Of a stretch of 38,739 bases of DNA, positions 7,831 to 18,112 are shown piece by piece. Below the pieces are notes generated by a model. It was given only the letters and a program-made list of their open reading frames with translations, was not told where the DNA came from and searched no databases. A program made the translations under genes and the position numbers. The stretch is taken from contig DXZT01000027.1 of NCBI GenBank assembly GCA_019419545.1, forward strand, positions 1 to 38,739. Direction: 5' to 3'. Each line of letters begins with the position of its first letter. Position 1 is the stretch's first letter. The stretch comes from Collinsella sp. GTDB lineage: Bacteria; Actinomycetota; Coriobacteriia; Coriobacteriales; Coriobacteriaceae.

Positions 7831-8793
7831 ATGCACGAAAATGACTTTTTTAACGAGGACCTGCTCTGCGCGCTTGCCGGTGTTGCCGGTGAGGACAACG
7901 TGCTCATGAGCGAGCCCATGCGCGAGCACACCACGTTTAAGATCGGCGGCCCGGCCGATGTCTTTGTCACGCCCGATACCGAGCAGGGCCTCGTCGCCAC
8001 GCTCGACACCTGTTATCGCTGCGACCTGCCGCTCACCACCGTGGGCAACGGCTCCGACCTGCTCGTCGGCGACAAGGGTATCCGCGGCGTCGTCGTGGCG
8101 CTGGGCGAGGGCCTCTCCGACATCACCGTCGATGGCACGCACGTTACGGCAGCCGCCGGTGCGCTGCTTTCCGATGTCGCTGCCGCGGCAGCCGAGGCCG
8201 GCCTTACCGGCATGGAGCCCATCTCGGGCATTCCCGGATCGGTCGGCGGCGCCTGCTACATGAACGCCGGTGCCTACGGTGCCTGCATGGCCGATGTGCT
8301 AGAGTCCGTGCGCGTCTACAAACCCGCTCGCCAGCTCGACGACGGCACCCGTGGCAGCGGCAACATCATCGAGTTCGATGTCGACGAGCTTAACCTGGGC
8401 TATCGCAAGAGCCGCATCGCCGACGACGCCTTCATCGTACTTTCGGCCACCTTCAACCTCGCACCGGGCAACGCCGCGATGATCAAGGCCGACATGGACG
8501 ACTACCGCCAGCGCCGCGAGGACAAGCAGCCGCTCGACATGCCGAGTGCCGGCTCCACCTTCAAGCGCCCCGAGGGTTACTTTGCCGGCAAGCTCATCAT
8601 GGATGCCGGCCTGCGAGGACACGCCGTTGGCGGCGCGCAGGTAAGCGAAAAGCACTGCGGTTTTATCGTCAACGCCAACCACGCCACCGCCGCCGACGTT
8701 GACGAACTCATCCGCGACATCCAAGCCAAAGTCAAAGAGCAGTTCGACGTAGACCTAGAACCCGAAGTCCACCGAGTAGGCGAATTCCTTTAA
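7831..8793 (+). CDS. murB: UDP-N-acetylenolpyruvoylglucosamine reductase
   Basis: 320 residues, normal for MurB. It reduces UDP-GlcNAc-enolpyruvate to UDP-MurNAc with NADPH and bound FAD in peptidoglycan precursor synthesis. Visible signatures: TTFKIGGPADVFV at the start of the FAD domain, GNGSDLLV (FAD loop), GIPGSVGGACYMNAGAYG, YRKSR (substrate Arg), AGSTFKRP with catalytic Ser about residue 242, and EPEVHRVG near the end with the conserved Glu about residue 312. The start at 7831 follows AAGGCGG; an upstream open stretch runs through the inverted repeat and is not likely to be coding. Confidence 0.96.
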   Translation: MHENDFFNEDLLCALAGVAGEDNVLMSEPMREHTTFKIGGPADVFVTPDTEQGLVATLDTCYRCDLPLTTVGNGSDLLVGDKGIRGVVVALGEGLSDITVDGTHVTAAAGALLSDVAAAAAEAGLTGMEPISGIPGSVGGACYMNAGAYGACMADVLESVRVYKPARQLDDGTRGSGNIIEFDVDELNLGYRKSRIADDAFIVLSATFNLAPGNAAMIKADMDDYRQRREDKQPLDMPSAGSTFKRPEGYFAGKLIMDAGLRGHAVGGAQVSEKHCGFIVNANHATAADVDELIRDIQAKVKEQFDVDLEPEVHRVGEFL

Positions 8794-8798
8794 CAAAG

Positions 8799-8818
8799 AA
8801 GGCCCCGAAAGGGGCCTT
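8799..8818 (+). terminator. Terminator hairpin after murB
   Basis: AAGGCCCC-GAAA-GGGGCCTT, an 8-bp GC-rich stem with a GAAA tetraloop starting 6 nt after the murB stop. The following sequence is only weakly T-rich. It may also serve the convergent CHAP gene. Confidence 0.75.
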
Positions 8819-8891
8819 CACCATATTTATTCAGATAACCCAGTCCGGTGTGTCGCGCCCCGAACCCGAGAGGGCCGCGTGCCCGTCGGCT

Positions 8892-10097
8892 TTACGACAG
8901 CGCAATACCGCCAAGCCAGCCCCAACGCACGCCAGAGCCAGTGCCATAGAAGCTAATAAACGAATCAAGCGACTTAGACGTAATGGCACCCTCGTTGCTC
9001 ATAACGATGCCGCCGCCAACGTAGATACCCACATGACCGTAGATAAGGCCCGGAGCACCCGTGCCGCTGTGCGAGGAATCGGCCACGATCATGCCCACCT
9101 GTAGCGCCGAGCGGTCGGAGCTATAGCACCAGGCGTTGAACATGTCACACGCGTTGCCGCCAAAATAGCCCACGCCGGCGTTACGGAAGACATTGGTAAC
9201 CCACGCCGCGCACCAGTTCTGACCCGGCGAAGGCGTGGAGTAGCACGCGTTGACGACGGCCTGCTGTTTGCCCGAGCCGGCATTCTGTTGCGGGGTTCCG
9301 GGCGCATACGATCCGCCACCCGAGCTTGAACCACCCGAGTAGGAATTGTTCTTGTTCGCGGCGGCAGCGGCAGCGGCGGCCTTCCTGGCAGCCTCCTCAG
9401 CCTGGGCGGCAGCGAGGATCTCGGAATCACGCTGAGCCATGAGCTCCTTGACGTCGTCGGATAGACCATTCAGCACGGTCTGGACCTCTTGCTGCTTGGC
9501 CTGCATATCCTGCATCTGAGCCGTCTGCTGGTCCTTGAGTTTCTCTAGGTCGGCCTTTTGTGCTTCGAGCTCGGTCTTCTGTGCGTCGAGCTCAGCCTGA
9601 ATCGTCTGGATATCCTCGATGGCATCGCGGTCGCTCTTGTTGATCTTCTCAACGTAATGCGCGTTGGCGACGAGTTCCTCAAACGAGCCAGAGGCCAGCA
9701 GCAGCGACAGGATGTTCGTGCCGCCGGACTTGTAGCTGGCGGCCACGCGGTCGGAAAGGTCGTTGCGCTTCTTCTTGAGCTCGGCCTTCTTTTCATCGAT
9801 CTGGGCCTGCGTGTCGTCAATCTTGCCCTGGACATTCTCGATGTCGTTGAGGGTCTGGGCATTCTTGTTGGCCAGCGCCGCATACTCATTTGCGATGCTG
9901 TCGAGCTGGGCCTGAACCTCGTCGAGCTGGGCCTGGGCGGCATTCAGTTTATCGGTTGTTTCTTTGGAAGCCTCTGCCGCATGGGCGCGAGTGGGCAGGC
10001 CAAAAAGAACTGCCGCAGAAGCAGCGCCGAACAGGGCCTTGAGGGCAGTGCGACGCGAGAGCTCCTGGGAAAGGATGGAATCGCTGTTTGGTGACAT
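8892..10097 (-). CDS. Exported CHAP-type cell-wall hydrolase with PcsB-like coiled coil
   Basis: 401 residues. The N-terminus has SRRTALKALFG followed by a hydrophobic stretch and AHA|AE (cleavage about residue 40), which looks like a twin-arginine signal. Residues about 45-240 are a long Q/E/K/A-rich coiled coil, as in PcsB and related hydrolase regulators. A glycine/serine linker follows at about 250-275. The C-terminus has a CHAP/NlpC-like cysteine-peptidase fold: GQNWCAAWV with Cys about 296 and YGHVGIYVGGG with His about 355. The likely role is cutting peptidoglycan cross-links at division or growth. It has GGAG before ATG. It is transcribed divergently from galE. Confidence 0.88.
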   Translation of the reverse strand: MSPNSDSILSQELSRRTALKALFGAASAAVLFGLPTRAHAAEASKETTDKLNAAQAQLDEVQAQLDSIANEYAALANKNAQTLNDIENVQGKIDDTQAQIDEKKAELKKKRNDLSDRVAASYKSGGTNILSLLLASGSFEELVANAHYVEKINKSDRDAIEDIQTIQAELDAQKTELEAQKADLEKLKDQQTAQMQDMQAKQQEVQTVLNGLSDDVKELMAQRDSEILAAAQAEEAARKAAAAAAAANKNNSYSGGSSSGGGSYAPGTPQQNAGSGKQQAVVNACYSTPSPGQNWCAAWVTNVFRNAGVGYFGGNACDMFNAWCYSSDRSALQVGMIVADSSHSGTGAPGLIYGHVGIYVGGGIVMSNEGAITSKSLDSFISFYGTGSGVRWGWLGGIALS

Positions 10098-10232
10098 ATG
10101 TACTCCGTTACATGCTTATTTATATGTCGCTCAACTCATACATATTAGCGTACATATGGCGCGTCCCAACGATTTCCACGAACGGCAGGAAACTGCAAGG
10201 TCGGCGGCTCGTAGGCAAATGCCAAAGATCAG

Positions 10233-10269
10233 GTTATGCGTACGCGAGCTCTGTTATGAGTACGCTAGC
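10233..10269. repeat. Two 17-bp direct repeats 20 bp apart, candidate operator
   Basis: GTTATGCGTACGCGAGC (10233-10249) and GTTATGAGTACGCTAGC (10253-10269) match at 15 of 17 positions and are offset by 20 bp, close to two helical turns. They lie in the 266-bp divergent region between the CHAP gene and galE. The rest of that region holds no recognisable gene. Confidence 0.6.
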
Positions 10270-10320
10270 ATAATCCTCTGCTTTTCCTACAGCGCACGAT
10301 TTGGGCGTCCCTGCCTGCGC

Positions 10321-10326
10321 TATACT
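10321..10326 (+). promoter_or_regulatory. galE promoter -10 candidate (TATACT)
   Basis: A near-consensus -10 located 38 nt before the galE start. No well-spaced -35 is present; TTGGGC at 10301 is only 14 bp away. Confidence 0.4.
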
Positions 10327-10363
10327 CCCCTGAAGAAGTGTCCCTGATTCGATAGGAGACTAC

Positions 10364-11425
10364 ATGTCCAAAGCACTCGACCCCAAAGACACCTGCGTCC
10401 TCGTTACCGGTGGCGCCGGCTTTATCGGCTCGCACACCGTCGTTCAGCTGCTCGAGGGTGGCTACCAGGTCATCATCGTCGATGATCTCTCCAACTCCAG
10501 CGCCGTCGCCGTCGACCGCGTCAAGACCATCGTGGGCGACGAGGCCGCCAAGAACCTCACCTTCTACGAGGCCAACGTGCTCGACCACGATGCGATGAAC
10601 AAGATCTTCGATACCCATCAGATCGACCGCGTCATCCACTTTGCCGGCTTTAAGGCCGTCGGCGAGTCGGTAAGCAAGCCCGTCGAGTACTACCACAACA
10701 ACATCGAGAACACCCTGGTGCTCATCGACGTCATGCGCAACCATGGCTGCAAGTCCATCATCTTCTCGAGCTCCTCGACCGTCTACGGCGACCCGGACAA
10801 CCCGCCCGTCACCGAGGAGGATCCTAAGAAGCCCGCGACCAACCCCTATGGTTGGACCAAATGGATGATCGAGCAGATCCTTATGGACGTCCACACTGCC
10901 GACCCCGAGTGGGACGTCGTGCTGCTCCGTTACTTCAACCCCATCGGCGCTCATCCGTCGGGCCTGATCGGCGAGGATCCCAAGGGCATCCCCAACAACC
11001 TGGTGCCCTATGTCGCCCAGGTCGCCGTGGGCAAGCTCGAGGCCGTTCAGGTCTTTGGCAACGACTACCCCACCCCCGACGGCACCGGCGTGCGCGACTA
11101 CATCCACGTGTGCGATCTGGCCTCTGGTCACGTTGCCGCCCTTAACTGGATGAACGGCAAAACCGGCGTCGAGATCTTTAACCTGGGCACTGGCACCGGC
11201 ACCTCGGTACTCGAGGTCGTCGCCGCCTTCTCCAAGGCTTGTGGCAAGGAGCTGCCCTACGTGATCCGCGAGCGCCGCGCCGGCGACATCGCTGCCAACT
11301 GGTGCGATGCCTCCAAGGCCGAGCGCATGATGGGCTGGAAGGCCCAGTACGACATCGCGGACATGTGCCGAGATAGCTGGAACTGGCAGAGCCACAACCC
11401 CAACGGCTTCGCCGACGCCGAGTAG
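10364..11425 (+). CDS. galE: UDP-glucose 4-epimerase
   Basis: 353 residues, an extended short-chain dehydrogenase. It interconverts UDP-glucose and UDP-galactose (Leloir pathway, and precursor supply for surface glycans). The NAD-binding motif GGAGFIGSHT lies at about residue 17. The catalytic triad is visible as SSSSTVYGD plus YGWTK (Tyr about 162, Lys about 166). RYFNPIGAHPSG and GTGVRDYIHVCDLASGHVAAL are typical of GalE. AGGAG precedes the ATG. It is transcribed alone and closed by a strong terminator. Confidence 0.96.
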   Translation: MSKALDPKDTCVLVTGGAGFIGSHTVVQLLEGGYQVIIVDDLSNSSAVAVDRVKTIVGDEAAKNLTFYEANVLDHDAMNKIFDTHQIDRVIHFAGFKAVGESVSKPVEYYHNNIENTLVLIDVMRNHGCKSIIFSSSSTVYGDPDNPPVTEEDPKKPATNPYGWTKWMIEQILMDVHTADPEWDVVLLRYFNPIGAHPSGLIGEDPKGIPNNLVPYVAQVAVGKLEAVQVFGNDYPTPDGTGVRDYIHVCDLASGHVAALNWMNGKTGVEIFNLGTGTGTSVLEVVAAFSKACGKELPYVIRERRAGDIAANWCDASKAERMMGWKAQYDIADMCRDSWNWQSHNPNGFADAE

Positions 11426-11447
11426 CAAAAACCTACATACCGCTCTT

Positions 11448-11481
11448 GCCCCGATCTCACGTTGTGAGGTCGGGGCTTTTT
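11448..11481 (+). terminator. Intrinsic terminator after galE
   Basis: A 13-bp stem (11448-11460 with 11464-11476, one G-U pair) with a 3-nt loop, followed by TTTTT. Confidence 0.92.
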
Positions 11482-11536
11482 CATGGCATGTAACCATTCG
11501 CCGAAAATCGACCGACTTTTTTATCTTGCCTGTACA

Positions 11537-11546
11537 TGTTTAAACA
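11537..11546. promoter_or_regulatory. TreR-like operator TGTTTAAACA upstream of malQ
   Basis: A perfect palindrome with core GTTTAAAC, matching GTnTAnAC. It lies just upstream of a -10-like TACAAT (11555-11560). The same core occurs at 21453 and 21575 and in variant form at 20483 and 20558, near the TreR-like regulator. Confidence 0.6.
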
Positions 11547-11645
11547 ACATGTTTTACAATAGGCGTATCGGATCAGAACATCGGAGGCGGACTGCACATC
11601 CATCGGCAGGCCGACCCCACAACAAGAAGGTTGGTGAGCGCATTC

Positions 11646-13151
11646 ATGGAGCGTGCAAGCGGCGTCCTCATGCCCGTCTCATCTCTGCCCGGACCATACG
11701 GAATCGGCGGCTTTGGCTGGAATGCCTACGACTTCGTCGATTTTCTCGCCTCGTGCAAACAACATTACTGGCAGATTCTGCCCCTTACGACGACCAGCTA
11801 TGGCGATTCGCCCTATCAGTCGTTCTCGGCCCGCGCTGGCAACCCCAACTTTATCGACTTTGCCGAGCTTATCGAGGCAGGGTATCTGGAGCAGCGCGAT
11901 ATCGATGGCGTGTATCTGGGATCCGACCCCAGCAATGTCGACTACGGCGCTATCTTTGGCGGCCGCCGTCAGATTCTCGACCGCGCCGCTGAGCGCTTTG
12001 CCGCCGACAAGCCGGCCGATTTCGATGACTTTATCCAGGCCAACGAGGACTGGCTCATCCCCTACTGTGAGTTCATGACCGTCAAAGAGGAGTGCGGTCT
12101 CAAGGCGTTTTGGGAGTGGCCCGCGGAACTCCGCACCCGCGGCGAAGCTTCCGCCAAGGTCTGTGCCGACCATCCGGCGCGTATGCTCTACCACCAGATG
12201 ACGCAGTACTTCTTCGATCGCCAGTGGAGCCGCCTCAAGGCCTATGCCAACGAGCGCGGCATTCTCATCATCGGCGACCTGCCCATCTATGTCTCGCGTG
12301 ACTCCGTCGAGATGTGGGCGACGCCTGAGCTCTTTAAGATCGACACCGCCGGCAATCCCGTGAGCGTCGCCGGCACGCCGCCCGACCAGTTCTCGGCCAC
12401 CGGCCAGTACTGGGGCAACCCCATCTACGACTGGGACGCCATGGAGTCCGACGGCTTCTCCTGGTGGGAGGGCCGCATTCGCGCCGCCCTCGACATGTAC
12501 GACGTCATCCGCCTGGATCACTTCCGCGGCTTCGAGGCCTATTGGGAGGTGCCGTTCTCCTCGCCCGATTCGTCCTACGGTTCGTGGACGCAGGGTCCCG
12601 GCCTCAAGTTCTTCAAGACGCTCGAGGAAAAGCTCGGCACGCTGCCCATCATCGCCGAGGACCTGGGCTTCCTCACCCCCGGCGTCATCGACATGCGCGA
12701 CAACTCGGGCTTCCCCGGCATGAAGATCCTGCAGTTTGCCTTTGAGGGCACCAACTCGTACTACCTGCCGCATAACTACATCGCCAACACCGTCGCCTAT
12801 GTGGGCACCCACGATAACGAGACGGCGCGCGGTTGGTTTGAGGGAACGGCCACCCCGCGTCAGCGCGAGCAGGCGGCCCTGTACACCCATCAGCAGGCCG
12901 GCGAACCCATGGCAGATGCACTCAATCGCACCATCGCCGCCAGCGTGAGCGACACGTGCATCTACACCATGCAGGACCTGCTCAACTTGGGCAACGAGGC
13001 GCGCATCAACACCCCTGCCACGCTGGGCGGCAACTGGACCTGGCGCATGCTCGACGGCGCCATCACCCGCGAGCTCGAGCACAAACTCACCGACTGGACC
13101 GAGACCTACTTCCGCATCCCGTCGGAAGCCGAAATCGAGCTTCCTCAATAG
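11646..13151 (+). CDS. malQ: 4-alpha-glucanotransferase (amylomaltase, GH77)
   Basis: 501 residues, normal for bacterial MalQ. It transfers alpha-1,4-glucan segments between maltodextrins, releasing glucose. The N-terminus (RASGVLMPVSSLPGPYGIG) and the catalytic motifs are clear: VIRLDHFRGF (nucleophile Asp about 291), IAEDLGFLTP (acid/base Glu about 338) and GTHDNETARGW (Asp about 390). I prefer ATG at 11646, 7 nt after GGTGAG, over the TTG and GTG codons just upstream. It is followed by glgP on the same strand after 128 nt, so the pair probably processes imported maltodextrins and stored glycogen. A GTTTAAAC operator lies upstream. Confidence 0.96.
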   Translation: MERASGVLMPVSSLPGPYGIGGFGWNAYDFVDFLASCKQHYWQILPLTTTSYGDSPYQSFSARAGNPNFIDFAELIEAGYLEQRDIDGVYLGSDPSNVDYGAIFGGRRQILDRAAERFAADKPADFDDFIQANEDWLIPYCEFMTVKEECGLKAFWEWPAELRTRGEASAKVCADHPARMLYHQMTQYFFDRQWSRLKAYANERGILIIGDLPIYVSRDSVEMWATPELFKIDTAGNPVSVAGTPPDQFSATGQYWGNPIYDWDAMESDGFSWWEGRIRAALDMYDVIRLDHFRGFEAYWEVPFSSPDSSYGSWTQGPGLKFFKTLEEKLGTLPIIAEDLGFLTPGVIDMRDNSGFPGMKILQFAFEGTNSYYLPHNYIANTVAYVGTHDNETARGWFEGTATPRQREQAALYTHQQAGEPMADALNRTIAASVSDTCIYTMQDLLNLGNEARINTPATLGGNWTWRMLDGAITRELEHKLTDWTETYFRIPSEAEIELPQ

Positions 13152-13199
13152 GAGCTACCGCGCCCGGCCCCTCCCCACCGTGCGGACGCGCTTGCTTTT

Positions 13200-13233
13200 C
13201 CCGCGCGAGGCCACCCCAATCCCCTCGCGCGGG
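13200..13233 (+). terminator. Hairpin between malQ and glgP, possible partial terminator
   Basis: An 11-bp perfect GC stem (13200-13210 with 13223-13233) followed by CTTCTT rather than a full T-run. It may reduce read-through into glgP or protect the malQ mRNA end. Confidence 0.55.
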
Positions 13234-13279
13234 CTTCTTATGAATTGCAGACATGAAACAACCCATCACAGGAGAAAAC

Positions 13280-15547
<2,268 letters not shown>

Positions 15548-15577
15548 TTTCGCCTCCCTTACCTATCCTCTTGAGAT

Positions 15578-15608
15578 ACGGAGTCGTGGCAACACGACTC
15601 CGTTTTTT
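15578..15608 (+). terminator. Intrinsic terminator after glgP
   Basis: ACGGAGTCGTG-GCAA-CACGACTCCGT, an 11-bp perfect stem followed by a T-run. Confidence 0.93.
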
Positions 15609-15648
15609 GTGCCCGCACGTTACTCTGTGACCCGACTCGACCAAACAA

Positions 15649-15864
15649 TCTCGATCTGTAACAACTACTCAACCAAAACGGTCCCAGCTGTTACGGATTG
15701 AGACATACCGGCCCCTCCCCTTGGGTTTATCTCAATCTGTAACATCTAGCAGCTGAAATTCACCTTTGGTGTTACAGATTTAGATGAAATGGTTAGCTCA
15801 GCGAAACCGTCTCGATCTGTAACATCTAACGTCCGAAATCGGCCCTACCTGTTACAGATCGAGA
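15649..15864. repeat. Array of three 55-bp dyads: six alternately inverted 14-bp repeats
   Basis: Three units, 15649-15703, 15730-15784 and 15810-15864, are each exactly 55 bp. Each begins with TCTC(G/A)ATCTGTAAC and ends with its reverse complement (consensus GTTACAGATCGAGA). Spacers between units are 26 and 25 bp. Start-to-start distances of successive arms are 41, 40, 41, 39 and 41 bp. Unit 3 is a perfect dyad (15 bp if extended by one), unit 2 has one mismatch and unit 1 has two, both allowing G-U pairs in RNA. The 27-bp interiors are diverged but share CTA and AAA blocks. The array fills the stretch between the glgP terminator and the ABC-operon terminator, where I see no gene. Confidence 0.9.
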
Positions 15865-15897
15865 CAAACGACCGGCCAGACAACCCCAACACAAAGA

Positions 15898-15936
15898 AAG
15901 GCTCCCCTCTCGCCCAGTGGACGGGAGGGGAGCCTT
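15898..15936 (-). terminator. Terminator of the ABC importer operon
   Basis: On the minus strand a GC-rich stem (AAGGCTCCCCTCCC with a near-complementary partner ending GGGGAGCCTT) is followed by TTCTTTG. It lies about 70 nt beyond the ATPase gene. Confidence 0.75.
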
Positions 15937-16004
15937 ATATGTGACCGCGGCAAAAGGATGGCAATACCGCAGTCGCCCAAAGGGAGGGCCTGGATGCACC
16001 GGGT

Positions 16005-17204
16005 CTAGATAAGGTTCTTGCCAGATACCTTATCGAAGAGGTGGGTCGCGTTCTTCTCGAACTTGAACCAGATGGGGTCGCCCGCCTTGAGCGCACCCTT
16101 GACCTCAAGGTCGACAACGGGAATGATCAGGACGAACTGGCCATCGGGAGCGGTCACGTGGACATGCTCGGTCGAACCCATGAGCTCGGTCACCTCGACG
16201 GTACCCTGGAGCGCGCCCTCCTCGCCCTTGTCGGCAAGCAGGATCTGCTCGGGACGCACGCCGGCCGTAATCTCCTTCACGTCGCCACCGTCCCAGTTGA
16301 GGGCAAGCTGAGCGCAAGTCTCGGGGGCGAGCGCCACGTTCATATCCTTGGTCTTGACAGTAAAGCCGTTGCCCAAGCGCACCAGCTGGGCATCGAAGAA
16401 GTTCATCTGCGGCACGCCGATGAAGCCGGCGACGAAGATGTTCGCGGGATGGTTGAAGACCTCCTGCGGCGTGGCGATCTGCTGGACAACGCCGTCCTTC
16501 ATGACCACGATGCGGTCGCCAAGGGTCATGGCCTCGGTCTGGTCGTGAGTAACGTAGATGAAGGTGCCCTTGATCTCGTGACGCAGCTTAATGAGCTCGG
16601 CACGCATCTGGTTACGCAGCTTGGCGTCCAGGTTGGACAGCGGCTCGTCCATCAGGAAGACCTTGGGATCACGCACGATGGCGCGGCCGATAGCGACACG
16701 CTGGCGCTGGCCGCCCGAAAGCGCCTTGGGCTTACGGTCGAGGTACTGGGTAATGCCCAGAATCTCGGCCGCAGAGCGAACCTTACGGTCGATTTCGTCT
16801 TTGGGGACCTTCTTGAGCTCAAGCGTAAACGCCATGTTCTCGTACACCGTCATATTGGGGTACAGAGCATAGCTCTGGAACACCATGGCAATGTCGCGGT
16901 CCTTGGGCGCCACGTCGTTGACGCGCTTGCCGTCGATGAGCACGTCGCCCGAGGTGATGTCCTCCAGGCCGGCGATCATGCGCATCGTCGTGGACTTACC
17001 GCAGCCAGACGGGCCAACGAGGACGATGAACTCCTGGTCGTGAACGGTGAGGTTGAAGTCCTCTACAGCGAGCACACCGTCCTCGGTAACCTTGAGGTTG
17101 TGCTTCTTCTCCTCGGTCTTCTTCTTTTTGCCAAAGAAGCCCTTCTTTTTTGACTCGTTGTTGGGATACACCTTCTGAACATGTTTGAGAACGATCTCGG
17201 CCAT
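16005..17204 (-). CDS. Sugar ABC transporter ATP-binding protein (MsmK/UgpC/MalK type)
   Basis: 399 residues. It powers a carbohydrate importer. Motifs in order: Walker A GPSGCGKST (about 64-72), Q-loop MVFQSYALYP, signature LSGGQRQR, Walker B VFLMDEP, switch His YVTHDQTEAM, and a C-terminal TOBE/regulatory domain (about 250-399) as in MalK. Oddity: residues about 15-43 form a lysine-rich insert (SKKKGFFGKKKKTEEKK) between beta strands 1 and 2 that the usual family members lack. It follows the two permease genes after a 68-nt gap that holds a GC hairpin. Many MsmK-type ATPases serve several importers, so it may not be exclusive to this one. Confidence 0.95.
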   Translation of the reverse strand: MAEIVLKHVQKVYPNNESKKKGFFGKKKKTEEKKHNLKVTEDGVLAVEDFNLTVHDQEFIVLVGPSGCGKSTTMRMIAGLEDITSGDVLIDGKRVNDVAPKDRDIAMVFQSYALYPNMTVYENMAFTLELKKVPKDEIDRKVRSAAEILGITQYLDRKPKALSGGQRQRVAIGRAIVRDPKVFLMDEPLSNLDAKLRNQMRAELIKLRHEIKGTFIYVTHDQTEAMTLGDRIVVMKDGVVQQIATPQEVFNHPANIFVAGFIGVPQMNFFDAQLVRLGNGFTVKTKDMNVALAPETCAQLALNWDGGDVKEITAGVRPEQILLADKGEEGALQGTVEVTELMGSTEHVHVTAPDGQFVLIIPVVDLEVKGALKAGDPIWFKFEKNATHLFDKVSGKNLI

Positions 17205-17222
17205 GTCTTTACCTTTCGATAC

Positions 17223-17247
17223 GCGGCGCCGCGCTGAGGGGCGCCGC
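17223..17247 (-). other. Intergenic hairpin between permease and ATPase genes
   Basis: GCGGCGCC (17223-17230) pairs with GGCGCCGC (17240-17247), loop 9 nt, no T-run. It probably adjusts relative mRNA levels within the operon; inference. Confidence 0.5.
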
Positions 17248-17272
17248 AGAAACTTGCAAAACAGTTACGGCA

Positions 17273-18112
17273 TCAGCCCTTGACGGCACCTGCCACCACG
17301 CCGTCGATGATGTACTTCTGACAGAGGATGTACATGATAACGATGGGGATAACGACCATCATGATGCAGGCCATCATGGGGCCGAGCTCGACGTGGCCGT
17401 AGCCGCCGCGGAAGTACTGGATCAAGATAGGAATGGTCTTGTACTTGGTGGAGTCGAGCGTAAGGTAGGGCAGCAGATAGTCGTTCCAGACCCACATGGT
17501 CTCGAGGATGCCGACCGAAAGATAGGTGGGCTTCATGATGGGAAGGACGATCTTAAAGAACACCTGGACCGGGTTGCAGCCATCAATCATGGCCGCCTCC
17601 TCGATCTCGAGCGGGATGTTCTTTACAAAACCGGCGAACATAAAGACCGCCAGGCCCGCGCCAAAGCCGAGGTAGATAAAGCAGATGTTGAACGGCGTGT
17701 TGAAGCCGATGCGGTCCGCCAAATTGGACAGCGTGAACATGAGCATCTGGAAGGGCACGACCATCGAGAACACGAACAGGTAATAGAAGAAGTTCGAGAT
17801 CTTGTTGTTGACACGAACCACGTACCAAGCGCACATGGAGCAGCACACCAAGATCAGCACGACCGACGTGACCGTGATGATGAGCGAGTACATAAATGCC
17901 GAGGCAAAGCCCTGCTCGTTAAGGGCATGCATGTAGTTTGCGAGGCCGTTGAATGTCTCGGGCGTGAGCAGATCGAATGCCGTGGTGGTGCTGATTGCGG
18001 TCGCTTTCTTAAAAGAATTAAGCGCAATCATGAACACGGGGTAGATCCACGCGAGCGACAGGATCGTAAAGAAAATCGAGAGCGCGCGGTTGATAGCCTT
18101 ATCGCGTTTCAT
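17273..18112 (-). CDS. Sugar ABC transporter permease (MalG/MsmG type)
   Basis: 279 residues with about six membrane segments. The EAA loop that docks to the ATPase is EEAAMIDGCNPVQVFFKIVLP (about residues 175-195). MalG-type proteins form the channel with a MalF-type partner. GGAGGT precedes the ATG. The ATG overlaps the stop of the upstream permease by one base (TAATG), so translation is coupled and equal amounts of both subunits are expected. Confidence 0.94.
   Translation of the reverse strand: MKRDKAINRALSIFFTILSLAWIYPVFMIALNSFKKATAISTTTAFDLLTPETFNGLANYMHALNEQGFASAFMYSLIITVTSVVLILVCCSMCAWYVVRVNNKISNFFYYLFVFSMVVPFQMLMFTLSNLADRIGFNTPFNICFIYLGFGAGLAVFMFAGFVKNIPLEIEEAAMIDGCNPVQVFFKIVLPIMKPTYLSVGILETMWVWNDYLLPYLTLDSTKYKTIPILIQYFRGGYGHVELGPMMACIMMVVIPIVIMYILCQKYIIDGVVAGAVKG

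Noticed and set aside
7591..8142. An N-terminal extension of the LacI regulator
   Set aside because: The open frame upstream of 7590 runs through the inverted repeat and antisense to murB; the LacI helix-turn-helix begins at 7590 with its own ribosome binding site.
15649..15864. Alternating repeat array as a CRISPR
   Set aside because: The repeats are only 14 bp, alternate in orientation, the spacers are related to each other and no cas gene is present.
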